Below, piece after piece: positions 1-8,057 of a stretch of 64,000 nt of DNA. Made by a program: the position numbers and the translations under genes. This DNA comes from Candidatus Hydrogenisulfobacillus filiaventi (lineage in GTDB: Bacteria > Bacillota > Sulfobacillia > Sulfobacillales > R501), in assembly GCA_902809825.1 (NCBI GenBank), contig LR778114.1, forward strand, positions 1,302,001 to 1,366,000, written 5' to 3'. Under the pieces are notes generated by a model. The model was not told the origin of the DNA and did not search any database. It saw only the letters and a list, made by a program, of their open reading frames with translations. Positions within the stretch are counted from its first letter, which is position 1; the number at the start of each line of letters is the position of its first letter.

Positions 1-416
1 CTCTGCCCGGCCAGCTGGGCGGCACCTTTGTGGGCAACCCGGTGGCGGTGGCGGCCGCCCTGGCGGTGCTGGACCGTTTCGAGCAGGAGCCGTTGCTGGA
101 GGCGGCCCGCGACCAGGGCCGGCGCCTGCGGGACGGCCTCGAGGACCTGGCCCGCCAGGACCCCGGCATCGGCGAGGTCCGGGGCCTGGGGGCCATGCAG
201 GCCATCGAGCTGGTGCGGGACCGTACCAGCCGGGAGCCGGACCCGGCCCGCACGGCGGCGGTGGTGACCGCGGCCCGGGACCGCGGCCTCTTGCTCCTCC
301 CGGCCGGCATCTACAACAACGTCATCCGCTTCCTGGCCCCCCTCACCACCCCCCCAGCGGTGCTGGAGGAAGGGATGGCGGTGCTGGGGGAGGCCCTGGC
401 CGCCACCCGGGCTTAG
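1..416 (+). CDS. gabT: Class III aminotransferase (4-aminobutyrate aminotransferase-like), C-terminal part
   Basis: The reading frame is open from base 3 to the TAG at 414-416, so the gene begins outside the window and only its last 137 residues are seen. They match the C-terminal small domain of PLP-dependent class III aminotransferases of the GABA/ornithine type: the GGTFVGNP stretch just after the PLP-lysine region, the IGEVRGLGAM segment, and an NVIRFLAPL segment near the end. The family moves an amino group from 4-aminobutyrate or a similar omega-amino acid to 2-oxoglutarate. The catalytic lysine lies upstream and cannot be checked, so substrate choice within the family is inferred. The gene converges on the debranching enzyme and the two stop codons overlap by 4 bp. 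Confidence 0.85.
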   Translation, partial: LPGQLGGTFVGNPVAVAAALAVLDRFEQEPLLEAARDQGRRLRDGLEDLARQDPGIGEVRGLGAMQAIELVRDRTSREPDPARTAAVVTAARDRGLLLLPAGIYNNVIRFLAPLTTPPAVLEEGMAVLGEALAATRA

Positions 417-2602
417 ACGGGCTCGATAGAGATGGACAGGTCCCCTTCCATCCGCACGACGTTGGCGTAGGTGACACCCCGGCCGCGGGCGAACTCGATG
501 TCCAGGTGCCCGCTGCCGATCGCCAGCTGACGGAGGTAGATGGAATCCACCCAGGGCGGCAGCTCGGGCCGGCGCACCACGATCCGCCGGCCCTGGGCCT
601 CGATGCCCAGCAGCAGCCGCAGGAGCATGAAAGGGGTAGCCGCTGCCCAGCTCTGAGGGTCGCATGCCACCGGATAATGCACCGGCCCGCCCCCCTGCCG
701 GCGGGTGAAGCCGCAGAAAAGTTCCGGCAGCCGGCCTTGGGGGAAGAACTGCGCCGCCTCGTAGAGCGAACGGGCCAGGGTCATCAGCAACCCGCCCTCC
801 CCCAGCGTCTTCAGCCCCCAGGCCACGATGGCGTTGTCGTGGGGCCAGACCGACCCGTTGTGGTAGCTAAGCGGGTTGTAGTAGGGGGCGGTCTCCGCCA
901 GGGTGCGGATGCCCCAGCCGGAGAACATGGGGGTACGGAAGAGGGAGCGCGCGACCTGCCGAGCGGCCGGCCGGGGCAGGATGCCCGTAAATAGCAGGTG
1001 ACCCGGGTTGGAGGACTCCACCCACAGCGGCCGCTTATGGCCGTCCAAGGCCAAGGCCACCCGCCCCTGCACCGGATCCCAGAACCGGCTCAGGAACACC
1101 TCCCGCAGACGGTCCGCCTGCCGGCGCAGCTGCTCCGCTTCCTCCGGCTCCCCCAGGGCGGTCAGCATCACGGCGCCGGCGCGCAAGGCATGGTAGGCGT
1201 AGCCCTGCACCTCCACCAGGGCCACCGGCCCCTCGGGCGGCCGGCCCTCGGCATCCTGGACGGCATCCCAGGAGTCCTTCCAGCCCTGGTTGTCCAGCCC
1301 GCGCGGGGACCGGCGCTGGTATTCCACCAACCCGTCCCCGTCCATGTCCCCGTAGCGCCCGATCCAGTCCAGCGCCCGTTTCAGGGCGGGGGCCAGCTCC
1401 TCCAGCAGGCCCCGGTCGCCGGTGAAATTCCAGGCTTCGTAGAGGCCGATAATCCACCACAACGTGCTGTCGACCGAGCCGTAGTACGGGGTATGCGGCA
1501 CCTCGTTGCACCGGGCCATCTCCCCCCGCCGCAGCTCGTGCAGGATCTTGCCCGGCTCCTCCTCCCGCCAGTGGTTCTCCTCCACTCCCTGATAGCGGGC
1601 CAGGAAGCGCAGGCTGTCAATCAGGATCACCGGGTTCAGGATCAGGGTCTCGATGCCGGTAATGAGGGCATCCCGCCCGAAGGGCGCCACGTACCAGGGG
1701 ATACCTGCCGCAATGATGCGGCCCTGGCCGGGATAGGAGGTGAGCAGGGCCCGCATGTCCATGGTAGCCTGCCGCAGCTGCGCACTGTAGACCCGGTTGT
1801 CGGTCTCGATGCGGGTGCAGGAAGCCTCCCAGTCGCGGTATTCGCGCGCCTGCCGGAAGGCGGCGCGGGCAAAGCCCCGGCTGAGGGCCATCGCCGGGCC
1901 GGGATCCGCTGTTTCCCCCGGTTCGTGCAGCACCGGCAGCACTTCCAGATAGCGGTACTCCTTCACCCCCGGCGGCAGCTCCAGGTGGTAGGACAGGCGC
2001 GCGCGCCCGCTGTCGTCCCATTCCACCCGGTCGGGGGGCGGGTCCATGCGGCAGACCGTCTCCCGCAGCACCCCGTCCAGGCCCCGGTAGGCAAACCTCA
2101 CCCCGTCGGGGGTGCGCCGAGGTTCCAGGAGTTCGCCCCGCAGGACCCGCTGCAGGCCCCGCACTTCGAAGATGTCCCGGAAGTCGGCGGCGAGCAGCAG
2201 GTCCAGGGTGAACGCCACCGGGCGGTCGGAAAAGTTCAGCAGGCGCAGGCGCTGGTAGAGCCGGTCGGCCACCAGCACGCTGATGCGCAGGTGCAGGCGG
2301 TGGGCCGGCAGGCGGATCCCGTCCAGTAGCAGTTCGTGGTTGGTGGCGTCCATTTGCGCCCGGCCCGGTTCCGAGGCGCCTGCGGACAGGAGCTGCGGGC
2401 GGGTGCCGGCGATCCGCCAGGCCAGGCAGCTCAGGAAGCGCGTATCACGGTAGTATAGGCCCCCGCCGCCATCGGTCCGGCAGTCGTCATCCTCGGCATA
2501 GCCGACGTAAAACAGCTCCCCTTCCTTCAACACCGCCGCCGGATGCCCGTAGGCATCCGGCTGGGAGAAATCCTGCCGGCTAGGAGGCAAGAGGTGCGTC
2601 AC
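413..2602 (-). CDS. Glycogen debranching enzyme family (amylo-alpha-1,6-glucosidase-like), 729 aa
   Basis: An N-terminal beta-sandwich domain of the GDE_N_bis type (about residues 20-215) precedes an (alpha/alpha)6 barrel (about 270-700) with the segments PWYVAPFGRDALITG near 303 and GWKDSWDAV near 440, typical of bacterial amylo-alpha-1,6-glucosidases. The predicted role is hydrolysis of alpha-1,6 branches in glycogen-like glucans; other oligosaccharide substrates are possible. The start is GTG at 2602, directly after a near-perfect ribosome binding site (GGAGGTGAT, 5 nt spacing) that lies inside the end of the upstream glycosyltransferase gene; the two genes overlap by 23 bp and are probably translationally coupled. 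This pairing suggests one glucan or storage-polysaccharide module. Confidence 0.88.
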   Translation of the reverse strand: MTHLLPPSRQDFSQPDAYGHPAAVLKEGELFYVGYAEDDDCRTDGGGGLYYRDTRFLSCLAWRIAGTRPQLLSAGASEPGRAQMDATNHELLLDGIRLPAHRLHLRISVLVADRLYQRLRLLNFSDRPVAFTLDLLLAADFRDIFEVRGLQRVLRGELLEPRRTPDGVRFAYRGLDGVLRETVCRMDPPPDRVEWDDSGRARLSYHLELPPGVKEYRYLEVLPVLHEPGETADPGPAMALSRGFARAAFRQAREYRDWEASCTRIETDNRVYSAQLRQATMDMRALLTSYPGQGRIIAAGIPWYVAPFGRDALITGIETLILNPVILIDSLRFLARYQGVEENHWREEEPGKILHELRRGEMARCNEVPHTPYYGSVDSTLWWIIGLYEAWNFTGDRGLLEELAPALKRALDWIGRYGDMDGDGLVEYQRRSPRGLDNQGWKDSWDAVQDAEGRPPEGPVALVEVQGYAYHALRAGAVMLTALGEPEEAEQLRRQADRLREVFLSRFWDPVQGRVALALDGHKRPLWVESSNPGHLLFTGILPRPAARQVARSLFRTPMFSGWGIRTLAETAPYYNPLSYHNGSVWPHDNAIVAWGLKTLGEGGLLMTLARSLYEAAQFFPQGRLPELFCGFTRRQGGGPVHYPVACDPQSWAAATPFMLLRLLLGIEAQGRRIVVRRPELPPWVDSIYLRQLAIGSGHLDIEFARGRGVTYANVVRMEGDLSISIEPV

Positions 2603-3782
2603 GGGTCATCACCTCCGGCCGGGCCTTCAGGGCGGTCTGGTACACCGCTTCGGTGGCGGTGACCATCCCCTCCAGGGTGAAGGCGGCCTGCACCCGGGCC
2701 CGTGCCTCCCGGCCCAGGCGCGCCGCCTCCTCCGGCCGCGCCAGCACCCGGCGCATGGCCGCGGCCAGCTCCGCCACCGATCCCGGTGCCACCATCAGGC
2801 CGGAGCGGCCGTCCTCCACGATTTCCGGGAACGCCCCCAGGCGGGTGACCACCACCGGCCGCTGGCGGGCCATGGCCTCAATCACCACGATTCCGAACGG
2901 CTCCGGGTATTGGGACGGGTACACCACCAACGCGGCCTGGTCGTACATGGCCATGATCTCAGGCCAGGCGAAAGTGCGGAACCGGATGGCCGGCTCCAGG
3001 TCGGAGGCGGCGATGAGCTCGCGCATGGCGGCGATTTCGTGCCGCTGCAGGTTGCCCCAGTCCACTGTGCGGTCCACGCCCGCCAGCACCAGCACCGCGT
3101 CCGGCACCTCCGCCAGCACCTCGCGGAAGGCCAGCACCACCTCGCGCGAACCCTTGGCCAAGCTCATGCGCGCGGGATGGAAGATGACCGGCCGGCCCGC
3201 CAGGTCCGGATACACCGGCGGCCGCGGCGGCTCCTCCAGCCAGGCCGGCGCCAGGCCATGGTGCACCACATGCAGCCGGGCTGCCGGATACCCGTCCTGC
3301 AGGAGGGCCCGCCGGATATGCTCGCTCACCGCGATCACGGCGTCGTACCGGTCCCGGTAGCGGAGGAAGCTGCGGCCGGCGGCGTCCTCCCAGACGTTGT
3401 GGGCGGTGAGGACCAGGGCGGTCCGGGGGTGGGCCTCCCGCCAGGCCAGCACCGCCTCCAGGGGAACCGGGGTAAAATAATGCCAATTGTGCAGGTGGAC
3501 CACGTCGGGGGCGGCCGCATCCAGGAACTCGGCGATGGTCCGCTCCACCTGCTCGCGCTCGGCTTCAAAGTCGGCGGCGGTCAGGTGGTTCAGTTCCAGC
3601 CACTCGGTGCGGGTCACGGTCATGCCCTCAAAGGTTTCCACCGCGGGGGTGCCGGGCGGGCGCCCGCACAGCAGCGACACGGTGTGGCCCCGGCGGACCA
3701 GGGCCGGGCCCAGCAGGGCCAGGTGGGTTTCGACCCCGCCGATGGTGGGAGGAAACGCCCAGTGCAGATGGGCAATGTTCAT
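2580..3782 (-). CDS. GT4-family glycosyltransferase, 400 aa
   Basis: GT-B fold enzyme of family GT4. An N-terminal glycine-rich acceptor motif GGVETH (residues 15-20) and a C-terminal nucleotide-sugar motif EPFGIVVIE (E294 and E302, the E-x7-E pair) are visible, with an HNWHYF segment near 98-103. ATG at 3782 is chosen because AGGAAGGGAG stands about 10 nt upstream and the protein then begins in the usual beta strand; the in-frame extension to 3854 looks non-coding. It transfers a sugar from a nucleotide-activated donor, probably in the cytoplasm. Overlap with the downstream debranching enzyme gene suggests glucan or glycogen metabolism, but the exact donor and acceptor cannot be read from sequence. 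Confidence 0.85.
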   Translation of the reverse strand: MNIAHLHWAFPPTIGGVETHLALLGPALVRRGHTVSLLCGRPPGTPAVETFEGMTVTRTEWLELNHLTAADFEAEREQVERTIAEFLDAAAPDVVHLHNWHYFTPVPLEAVLAWREAHPRTALVLTAHNVWEDAAGRSFLRYRDRYDAVIAVSEHIRRALLQDGYPAARLHVVHHGLAPAWLEEPPRPPVYPDLAGRPVIFHPARMSLAKGSREVVLAFREVLAEVPDAVLVLAGVDRTVDWGNLQRHEIAAMRELIAASDLEPAIRFRTFAWPEIMAMYDQAALVVYPSQYPEPFGIVVIEAMARQRPVVVTRLGAFPEIVEDGRSGLMVAPGSVAELAAAMRRVLARPEEAARLGREARARVQAAFTLEGMVTATEAVYQTALKARPEVMTRDAPLAS

Positions 3783-4094
3783 CTGGTGACCGCTCCCTTC
3801 CTGCGCAGCTTTGCCAGCGACCCGGCCTGCGGTGGGGGAGCGGACGGGGCGCACCCGTAACGCCCTGGCCCTGTCGATCGGCTCGCGGGATCAGTCTACG
3901 AAACCCTCGAGGCCTTCATGTACCCTCCCCCCGCGCAGGCCCCGGTTCCGGTTTTACCAGAAAACCGGGCCGCGCTCCATCCCGCGCGCCGCCGGGTCGC
4001 ATGCGCTACCATGACAGGCAGGGGACGCCCCGGCGGGTATGTCCCCGCCATCCCGCAGGGCGGCCGCAGCCGGCCGCCGGAAAGGACCGTGACC
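3783..4094. other. Divergent intergenic region, 312 bp
   Basis: Lies between the minus-strand glycosyltransferase and the plus-strand acyltransferase. It must hold promoters for both directions, but I see no convincing -35/-10 pair. The longest AT-richer patch is near 3950-3965. No conserved RNA element or gene is recognisable. Confidence 0.4.
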
Positions 4095-4916
4095 ATGGCT
4101 GGCGACCTTCGCCCCCGTTACCGCTGGTACCAGCTGGATGCCTCCGCCGGGGCCGCAGCCCTGGCTCTCTCCCCGGTGCTGGATGAGGCGCTGGCCCCCA
4201 CCGTCACCCGGCCGGGGGCGCTGCCGCTGGTGCTGGTCCGCACCCAGTTCCCCCATGTCCTGCTGGGCCCCCGCGACCGCCGCCTGCCCCGGCTGGGGGA
4301 AGCCCTGGCCTGGCTGCGCCGGCAGGGCTACCCGGCCTATTTCCGGGCCGGCGGCGGCAGCGCCGTGCTGCTGGACGAAGGCTGCGTGAGCTTTGCGGTG
4401 GCCCGCCCCGCGCGCGACCTTACCCGCTGGCAGGCCAACTTTACTGAACTGGTGGAAGGGGTGGTGGCGGGGCTGGCGGAGCTCGGCATCCGGGCGCGGT
4501 TCGGGGCCGCTCCCGGGGCCTACTGCGAAGGGCCCTACGACCTGGTGGTGGACGGCCGCAAGCTGGCGGGGATTGCGCAGGCGGTCCGGCAGGGGTTTAC
4601 CCTGGTCTCCGGCATGGTCCTGGTGGACCAGGATCCGGCGCGCACTACCGCCCTGCTGCAGGAATTTTATGAGCGGGCCGGTGACGGGCGGCGCCTTGAC
4701 GCGGGCGCCGTCACCCATCTCAAGGCCCTCCGCCCGGAACGGCCCCCCGCCCCCGCGGAGGTGGCCGCGGCCCTGTACCGGGGCTACGCGACCGGCTTTG
4801 CCCTGGAGCCCGTCCCGTGGCAGGAGGCGGACTGGGACCGGGCCCGGCGCCTGCTGGCGGCGCGGGAGGCGGAGGTGTCCGCGCTGGCGGGGGATCAGGT
4901 GGCCAGGCCGGAATAG
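4095..4916 (+). CDS. Lipoyl/octanoyl-protein amidotransferase family (LipL/LipM/LplA-like), 273 aa
   Basis: Biotin/lipoate A/B ligase fold. The segment around residues 141-162 carries a cysteine (C144) followed by YDLVVDGRKLAGIAQ with K156, the arrangement seen in the cysteine-dependent octanoyltransferases LipM and LipL; an ordinary LplA ligase lacks that cysteine. The RAGGGSAVLLDEG stretch (84-96) is the acyl/nucleotide-binding loop. LipL moves octanoyl groups from GcvH to E2 subunits, which would suit the gcvH gene 16 kb away; LipM is the alternative and I cannot separate them without alignment. ATG at 4095 is preferred over the in-frame GTG at 4089 because AAAGGA is then 8 nt upstream. 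The 3' end overlaps the zinc-ribbon gene by 22 bp (convergent). Confidence 0.78.
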   Translation: MAGDLRPRYRWYQLDASAGAAALALSPVLDEALAPTVTRPGALPLVLVRTQFPHVLLGPRDRRLPRLGEALAWLRRQGYPAYFRAGGGSAVLLDEGCVSFAVARPARDLTRWQANFTELVEGVVAGLAELGIRARFGAAPGAYCEGPYDLVVDGRKLAGIAQAVRQGFTLVSGMVLVDQDPARTTALLQEFYERAGDGRRLDAGAVTHLKALRPERPPAPAEVAAALYRGYATGFALEPVPWQEADWDRARRLLAAREAEVSALAGDQVARPE

Positions 4917-5155
4917 CGGCGGCGTAACCGGCGGCGCTGCCGCAGCTGGTCCCGGAGGGCCCGGGTCAGGTAGCGCACGCCGGGCGGATAGAGCCGGACC
5001 AGTGCCGGCTGGGGGATGGCCAGCTCCAGGTGCCCGCAGAGTGTGCACAGGCTGGCGTGCTCCACCGTGACCTGCATCCGGGCGCCGCTGACGGTGAGGG
5101 TGCCGGCATCGACCACCTCACCGGATCCGCAGACCGGGCATCTTCCGTCCCACAT
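4895..5155 (-). CDS. Small zinc-ribbon protein, 86 aa
   Basis: Two CPxCG/CxxCG knuckles (CPVCG at residues 7-11 and CTLCG at 37-41) imply one structural zinc site, and the C-terminal 25 residues are arginine-rich. A good ribosome binding site (AAGGGGGG) stands before ATG 5155. I do not recognise a specific family. The arginine-rich tail would suit nucleic-acid binding, but that is inference. It ends inside the 3' end of the convergent acyltransferase gene. Confidence 0.65.
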   Translation of the reverse strand: MWDGRCPVCGSGEVVDAGTLTVSGARMQVTVEHASLCTLCGHLELAIPQPALVRLYPPGVRYLTRALRDQLRQRRRLRRRYSGLAT

Positions 5156-5377
5156 CGCTTGCTGCCCCCCTTATTCGGCGTCCCGCCCTGAGGGCGGCCG
5201 CCGTGACTTGCGCGGGGATGTTCGCCTTCCGGAAAACCGATTCCTGCTTATCCCCAAAAGATTCACCGATCATGCACAGACATTTGCACACCCTTATCCC
5301 CAGGATGTCCACAGCTTCGACATCGAGCCGGACGCCCCGGTGTCGAAACTATCCCGACAGGATCCCGCGCCGGCCTT
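5156..5377. other. Intergenic region with DnaA-box-like 9-mers
   Basis: Two identical TTATCCCCA 9-mers lie at 5248-5256 and 5294-5302 on the plus strand, each one base away from the Firmicutes DnaA box TTATCCACA. ATGTCCACA follows at 5305-5313. Two TGCACA hexamers (near 5273 and 5286) sit between them. The patch is AT-richer than its surroundings. A 64-aa minus-strand reading frame across it has no family or ribosome-site support and is not called. Confidence 0.35.
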
Positions 5378-5896
5378 TCAGGCCAGGCGTCCGGCCTCCT
5401 GCCGGGCCCGGCGGGCCCGGGCGATCCACGCCTCCTGCCCGGCCATCAGCGGCCCCGGCCAGTGCCCGGTCCGGTACCACCCGGCGGCCAGCACCTCCCC
5501 GTCAGCAGAGGGGGTGCCGGCCAGGCCGGCGGCCCCGGCCTCCCCCGCTTCCAGACCGCTGTCGATCCAGAAGCCCAGCTCCAGGTGGCGCGGCCGGGGA
5601 AGCGCGCTGCCCAGGGGATGCAGCGGCCCCGGCAGATGGAGGCCGGACTCCTCCCGGATTTCACGCAGGAGGGCGGTCTCAGGGGTCTCACCCGCCCGGA
5701 CCCAGCCGGTGGGCAGACCCCAGGGGTAGCGGGGACGGTAGGAATGGCGCAGCAAAAGGACGTGGTCCGGGGATGCCCAGACCACGCCCACCACGGCCAC
5801 CACGAAGTGGGACTGCGTCCACCACATGGCCTGCCAGACCGCCCAGGCCGGGCACCATCGCCCGGCCCGGCTCAAAAGCTGCTGCCTGTGCATCAC
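5378..5896 (-). CDS. NUDIX hydrolase, 172 aa
   Basis: A complete Nudix box G-x5-E-x7-REIREES-G-L spans residues 64-86 with all metal-binding glutamates (E70, E79, E82, E83) present. NUDIX enzymes hydrolyse nucleoside diphosphates linked to another moiety; the substrate cannot be told. The first 30 residues are tryptophan-rich, and a hydrophobic strand follows at 31-41. Start is GTG 5896 or the ATG immediately following (5893); GGAGGCGG lies upstream of both. Confidence 0.88.
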   Translation of the reverse strand: MMHRQQLLSRAGRWCPAWAVWQAMWWTQSHFVVAVVGVVWASPDHVLLLRHSYRPRYPWGLPTGWVRAGETPETALLREIREESGLHLPGPLHPLGSALPRPRHLELGFWIDSGLEAGEAGAAGLAGTPSADGEVLAAGWYRTGHWPGPLMAGQEAWIARARRARQEAGRLA

Positions 5897-5950
5897 GGTC
5901 CGCCTCCATCCCCGCCGCCGGGCGTGCCCGGCACGGGAGGCGGTCCGGGC

Positions 5951-6136
5951 TCAGGGCATCAAAAGGAGGGATACGCCTCCCACGGTGAAGACCGCCCCCA
6001 GCGCCCCCAGCCATTGCAGCAGGCGTTTGACACCCGGCGTCTTGCGTTCAATGAGTGCGGTCGCCAGAAACGTCAGCCCGAGGATCAGGATCAACACGCC
6101 CAGCGTGAGCCGGCCGTTCATGTTGCCCAGCGGCAT
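5951..6136 (-). CDS. Small two-helix membrane protein, 61 aa
   Basis: Two strongly hydrophobic segments (about residues 10-27 and 41-60) flank a short positively charged loop (ERKTPGVKR). ATG 6136 has an excellent AAGGAG ribosome site 8 nt upstream, which is the main support for calling it. I recognise no family. It lies just upstream of, and in the same direction as, the NUDIX gene (54 bp gap), so they may be co-transcribed. Confidence 0.6.
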   Translation of the reverse strand: MPLGNMNGRLTLGVLILILGLTFLATALIERKTPGVKRLLQWLGALGAVFTVGGVSLLLMP

Positions 6137-6440
6137 CGCGATCGCTCCTTGAGCAGAATACGGGTCCCGGCCGGAACTTATGCCCCTTGCCGTCCCGGCC
6201 CGTACCCCGGGGCAGGGCCTTGGGCCCTTCCTTTCACAATGGCCAAGGCCGCCGGCGCCGGCAACGGCCGAACCGGCTAAGAAACCCGACAGGCGGTCAT
6301 GGACAGCGGGGAAAATGGCGCGTTCCCGCCTGCCCGACCGGACCGGACGGGACGGCCAGGCCGTCCGCAGCCACCGCCGCCGCCCTGTGCTAGGCTCAAA
6401 GGGAATGCTGAGGCGGACCCCCGCCCGGAAAGGAGTGCCC
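6137..6440. other. Divergent intergenic region, 304 bp
   Basis: Separates the small membrane protein (minus) from the XRE regulator (plus). A possible extended -10 (TGTGCTAGGCT, near 6387-6397) faces the regulator gene but has no clear -35. Reading frames crossing it are compositional. Confidence 0.35.
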
Positions 6441-7076
6441 ATGGCGCGCCGATTGCCGCCCTATGCGCCCGTGATCCGCTTCCTGCGCCAGGCCCGTGGC
6501 TTAAGCCCGGAGGAACTGGCCCGCCGCATCGGGCAACCGGACTACTACGTGGGTTACCTGGAGGAAGGCTACCGACGCCCCCGCCTTCCGGTGCTGGAGG
6601 CCCTGGCGGCCGCCTTCGGCTGGCATCCCTTCGAGCTGGCGCTGGTGGCGGAGGAACCCATCCCCTACCCCGATTGGCCCGCCTCCGCCGCCACGGCCGA
6701 GTGGACCCGTCTGGCAGACGAATGGGCGACGGTGGTGGACGCGATCGACCGTTATGTGACCGCCCGTGCTCTGCTGGAGCATCCCGAATGGTGGGAGGAG
6801 GTAGGGGCCGGCCCCGAGGTCCGGGCCCGGGCGCAGGCCTGGGGCCTGGTCGCGGTCTACGATTGGTTGCGGGAGCGCTGGCAGCCGCTAGGTCGGCCGG
6901 CAGCCCGTCAGCGGGTCCCGGCCGGCCCCGCCGACATCCGGGCCCGCCTGGAGGCCGGCCCGCTGCCGCCGGCGGCACCTGAGCCCCTGCCGCCCTGGCT
7001 GGCCGGCCTGCCCGAACGTCAACGGCGCCTGCTGGCCCGCATCGCCGGGGCGCTGGCGGAACCGGAGGCCGACTAA
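6441..7076 (+). CDS. XRE-family helix-turn-helix protein, 211 aa
   Basis: Residues 9-62 form a Cro/C1-type helix-turn-helix domain (LSPEELARRI...YVGYLEEGYRRPRLPVLEALAAAFG). The remaining 150 residues are helical, tryptophan-rich and proline-punctuated, and match nothing I know. ATG 6441 follows GGAAAGGAG at 5 nt, which fixes the start. It is probably a DNA-binding regulator with a ligand or protein-interaction domain; the target is unknown. Its stop overlaps that of the convergent CofE-like gene by 4 bp. Confidence 0.8.
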   Translation: MARRLPPYAPVIRFLRQARGLSPEELARRIGQPDYYVGYLEEGYRRPRLPVLEALAAAFGWHPFELALVAEEPIPYPDWPASAATAEWTRLADEWATVVDAIDRYVTARALLEHPEWWEEVGAGPEVRARAQAWGLVAVYDWLRERWQPLGRPAARQRVPAGPADIRARLEAGPLPPAAPEPLPPWLAGLPERQRRLLARIAGALAEPEAD

Positions 7077-7882
7077 GCCGGCCCCGCCCCGCCGCCAGGC
7101 CAGGGCTGCAATACCCCCAGCCCCCCGGCCGGGCCGCCCGGCCGCCGGGGGTGTCCCGGCGCGGGCCGCCGCCGGGGCCGCAGTACCGCGACCGGGGTCT
7201 GTTGACTGCCTTGTCCCATCGGGTTGTCGCGCAGCGCCTCCTCCACCAGCCGGGCATCCACCCCGGGACTGCGGGCCAGCACCACACTGCCGACGTCGTT
7301 GACGTCCACCACCGCCACCCCGCACCCGAGGCGCCGGGCCAGCCGGCGGGCAAACAGCTCCGGGCGGCGCGGCCCCAGCACGATGGCCCGGTTATACGGG
7401 GGAATGGTAGTAGGCCCTGGACCGTCGATGGTGGAGACCCGGCGGCCGGCTACGCGGTAGAAATCCCCCGAACGGCCGGTCAGGCGGTCCAGGGCTCCCG
7501 CCGCGGCCGCCGCCATAATGCGGAGGCTGCCCACTTCCCGGATGGCCATCTCCATGGTCTCCGGCCGGCGCAGGCCCAGGCCGTATCCGAGCTGCCGCAC
7601 CCGGCCCGCAAGGAAGCGGGCCAGCCAGCGGGCCCGCACCGCCTCCAGCTCGTACACGCGCCCCTCCGCGATGGCCACCACCTTCTCGCCCACGCAGACG
7701 ATATCCCCGGGCCGCACCCGGCCCGCCAGATAGGGGCTCAGATTGCGCACCAGGTCCTCCCGCGGCTGGACCAGGTGGGTCCGGACCACATAGCGTTCCA
7801 CCCGGCCCGGGCCCACCTCCCGGGGCGCTTTGGGCAGCCAGTGTCCGGCCTGCCCGGTTGCCGGTCCCTCCATCCCGCTCAT
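7073..7882 (-). CDS. Coenzyme F420-0:L-glutamate ligase-like (CofE/FbiB domain) protein, 269 aa
   Basis: N-terminal THLVQPREDLVRNLSPYL plus RVRPGDIVCVGEKVVAIAEGR is the signature of the F420 ligase domain (PF01996), where GDI(V)xxxEKVVAxxEG binds GTP and metal; PPYNRAIVLGP and VVDVND follow further on. In archaea CofE adds gamma-linked glutamates to F420-0. Related proteins without F420 synthesis genes occur widely in Firmicutes, so the substrate here is uncertain and no cofC, cofD or fbiC is in the window. ATG 7882 has AAGGGGG upstream. The C-terminal 45 residues are proline/arginine/glycine-rich and look disordered. Confidence 0.75.
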   Translation of the reverse strand: MSGMEGPATGQAGHWLPKAPREVGPGRVERYVVRTHLVQPREDLVRNLSPYLAGRVRPGDIVCVGEKVVAIAEGRVYELEAVRARWLARFLAGRVRQLGYGLGLRRPETMEMAIREVGSLRIMAAAAAGALDRLTGRSGDFYRVAGRRVSTIDGPGPTTIPPYNRAIVLGPRRPELFARRLARRLGCGVAVVDVNDVGSVVLARSPGVDARLVEEALRDNPMGQGSQQTPVAVLRPRRRPAPGHPRRPGGPAGGLGVLQPWPGGGAGPA

Positions 7883-8008
7883 GCTCTGCTCAGCCCCCTT
7901 CCGCCCGGCCGGTCGGCCCGGCCTCCGGGGCCAGCCTATGCGGGGAAGGGCGGGGGGGACCGAGGGGCCTGACGCCAGCAGCGGCAGGGCCTGGAAGGGG
8001 CGGCGCGC

Positions 8009-8045
8009 AAAAAACGGCACAGGCCGCCGGAGGGGCGGCCTGTGC
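8009..8045 (-). terminator. Rho-independent terminator of fba
   Basis: Read on the minus strand: a 12-bp perfect stem (GCACAGGCCGCC / GGCGGCCTGTGC) with a 5-nt loop, then CG and six T, beginning 13 bp after the aldolase stop codon. Confidence 0.93.
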
Positions 8046-8057
8046 GGGAACCGGCGG

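Noticed and set aside
998-2329. 443-codon plus-strand frame opposite the debranching enzyme
   Set aside because: Composition (Gln/His/Pro/Gly-rich) is that of an antisense frame; no motif or ribosome site. The same applies to the other long antisense frames across the window.
5118-5312. 64-codon minus-strand frame before the zinc-ribbon gene
   Set aside because: Overlaps the zinc-ribbon start, no ribosome site, no family.
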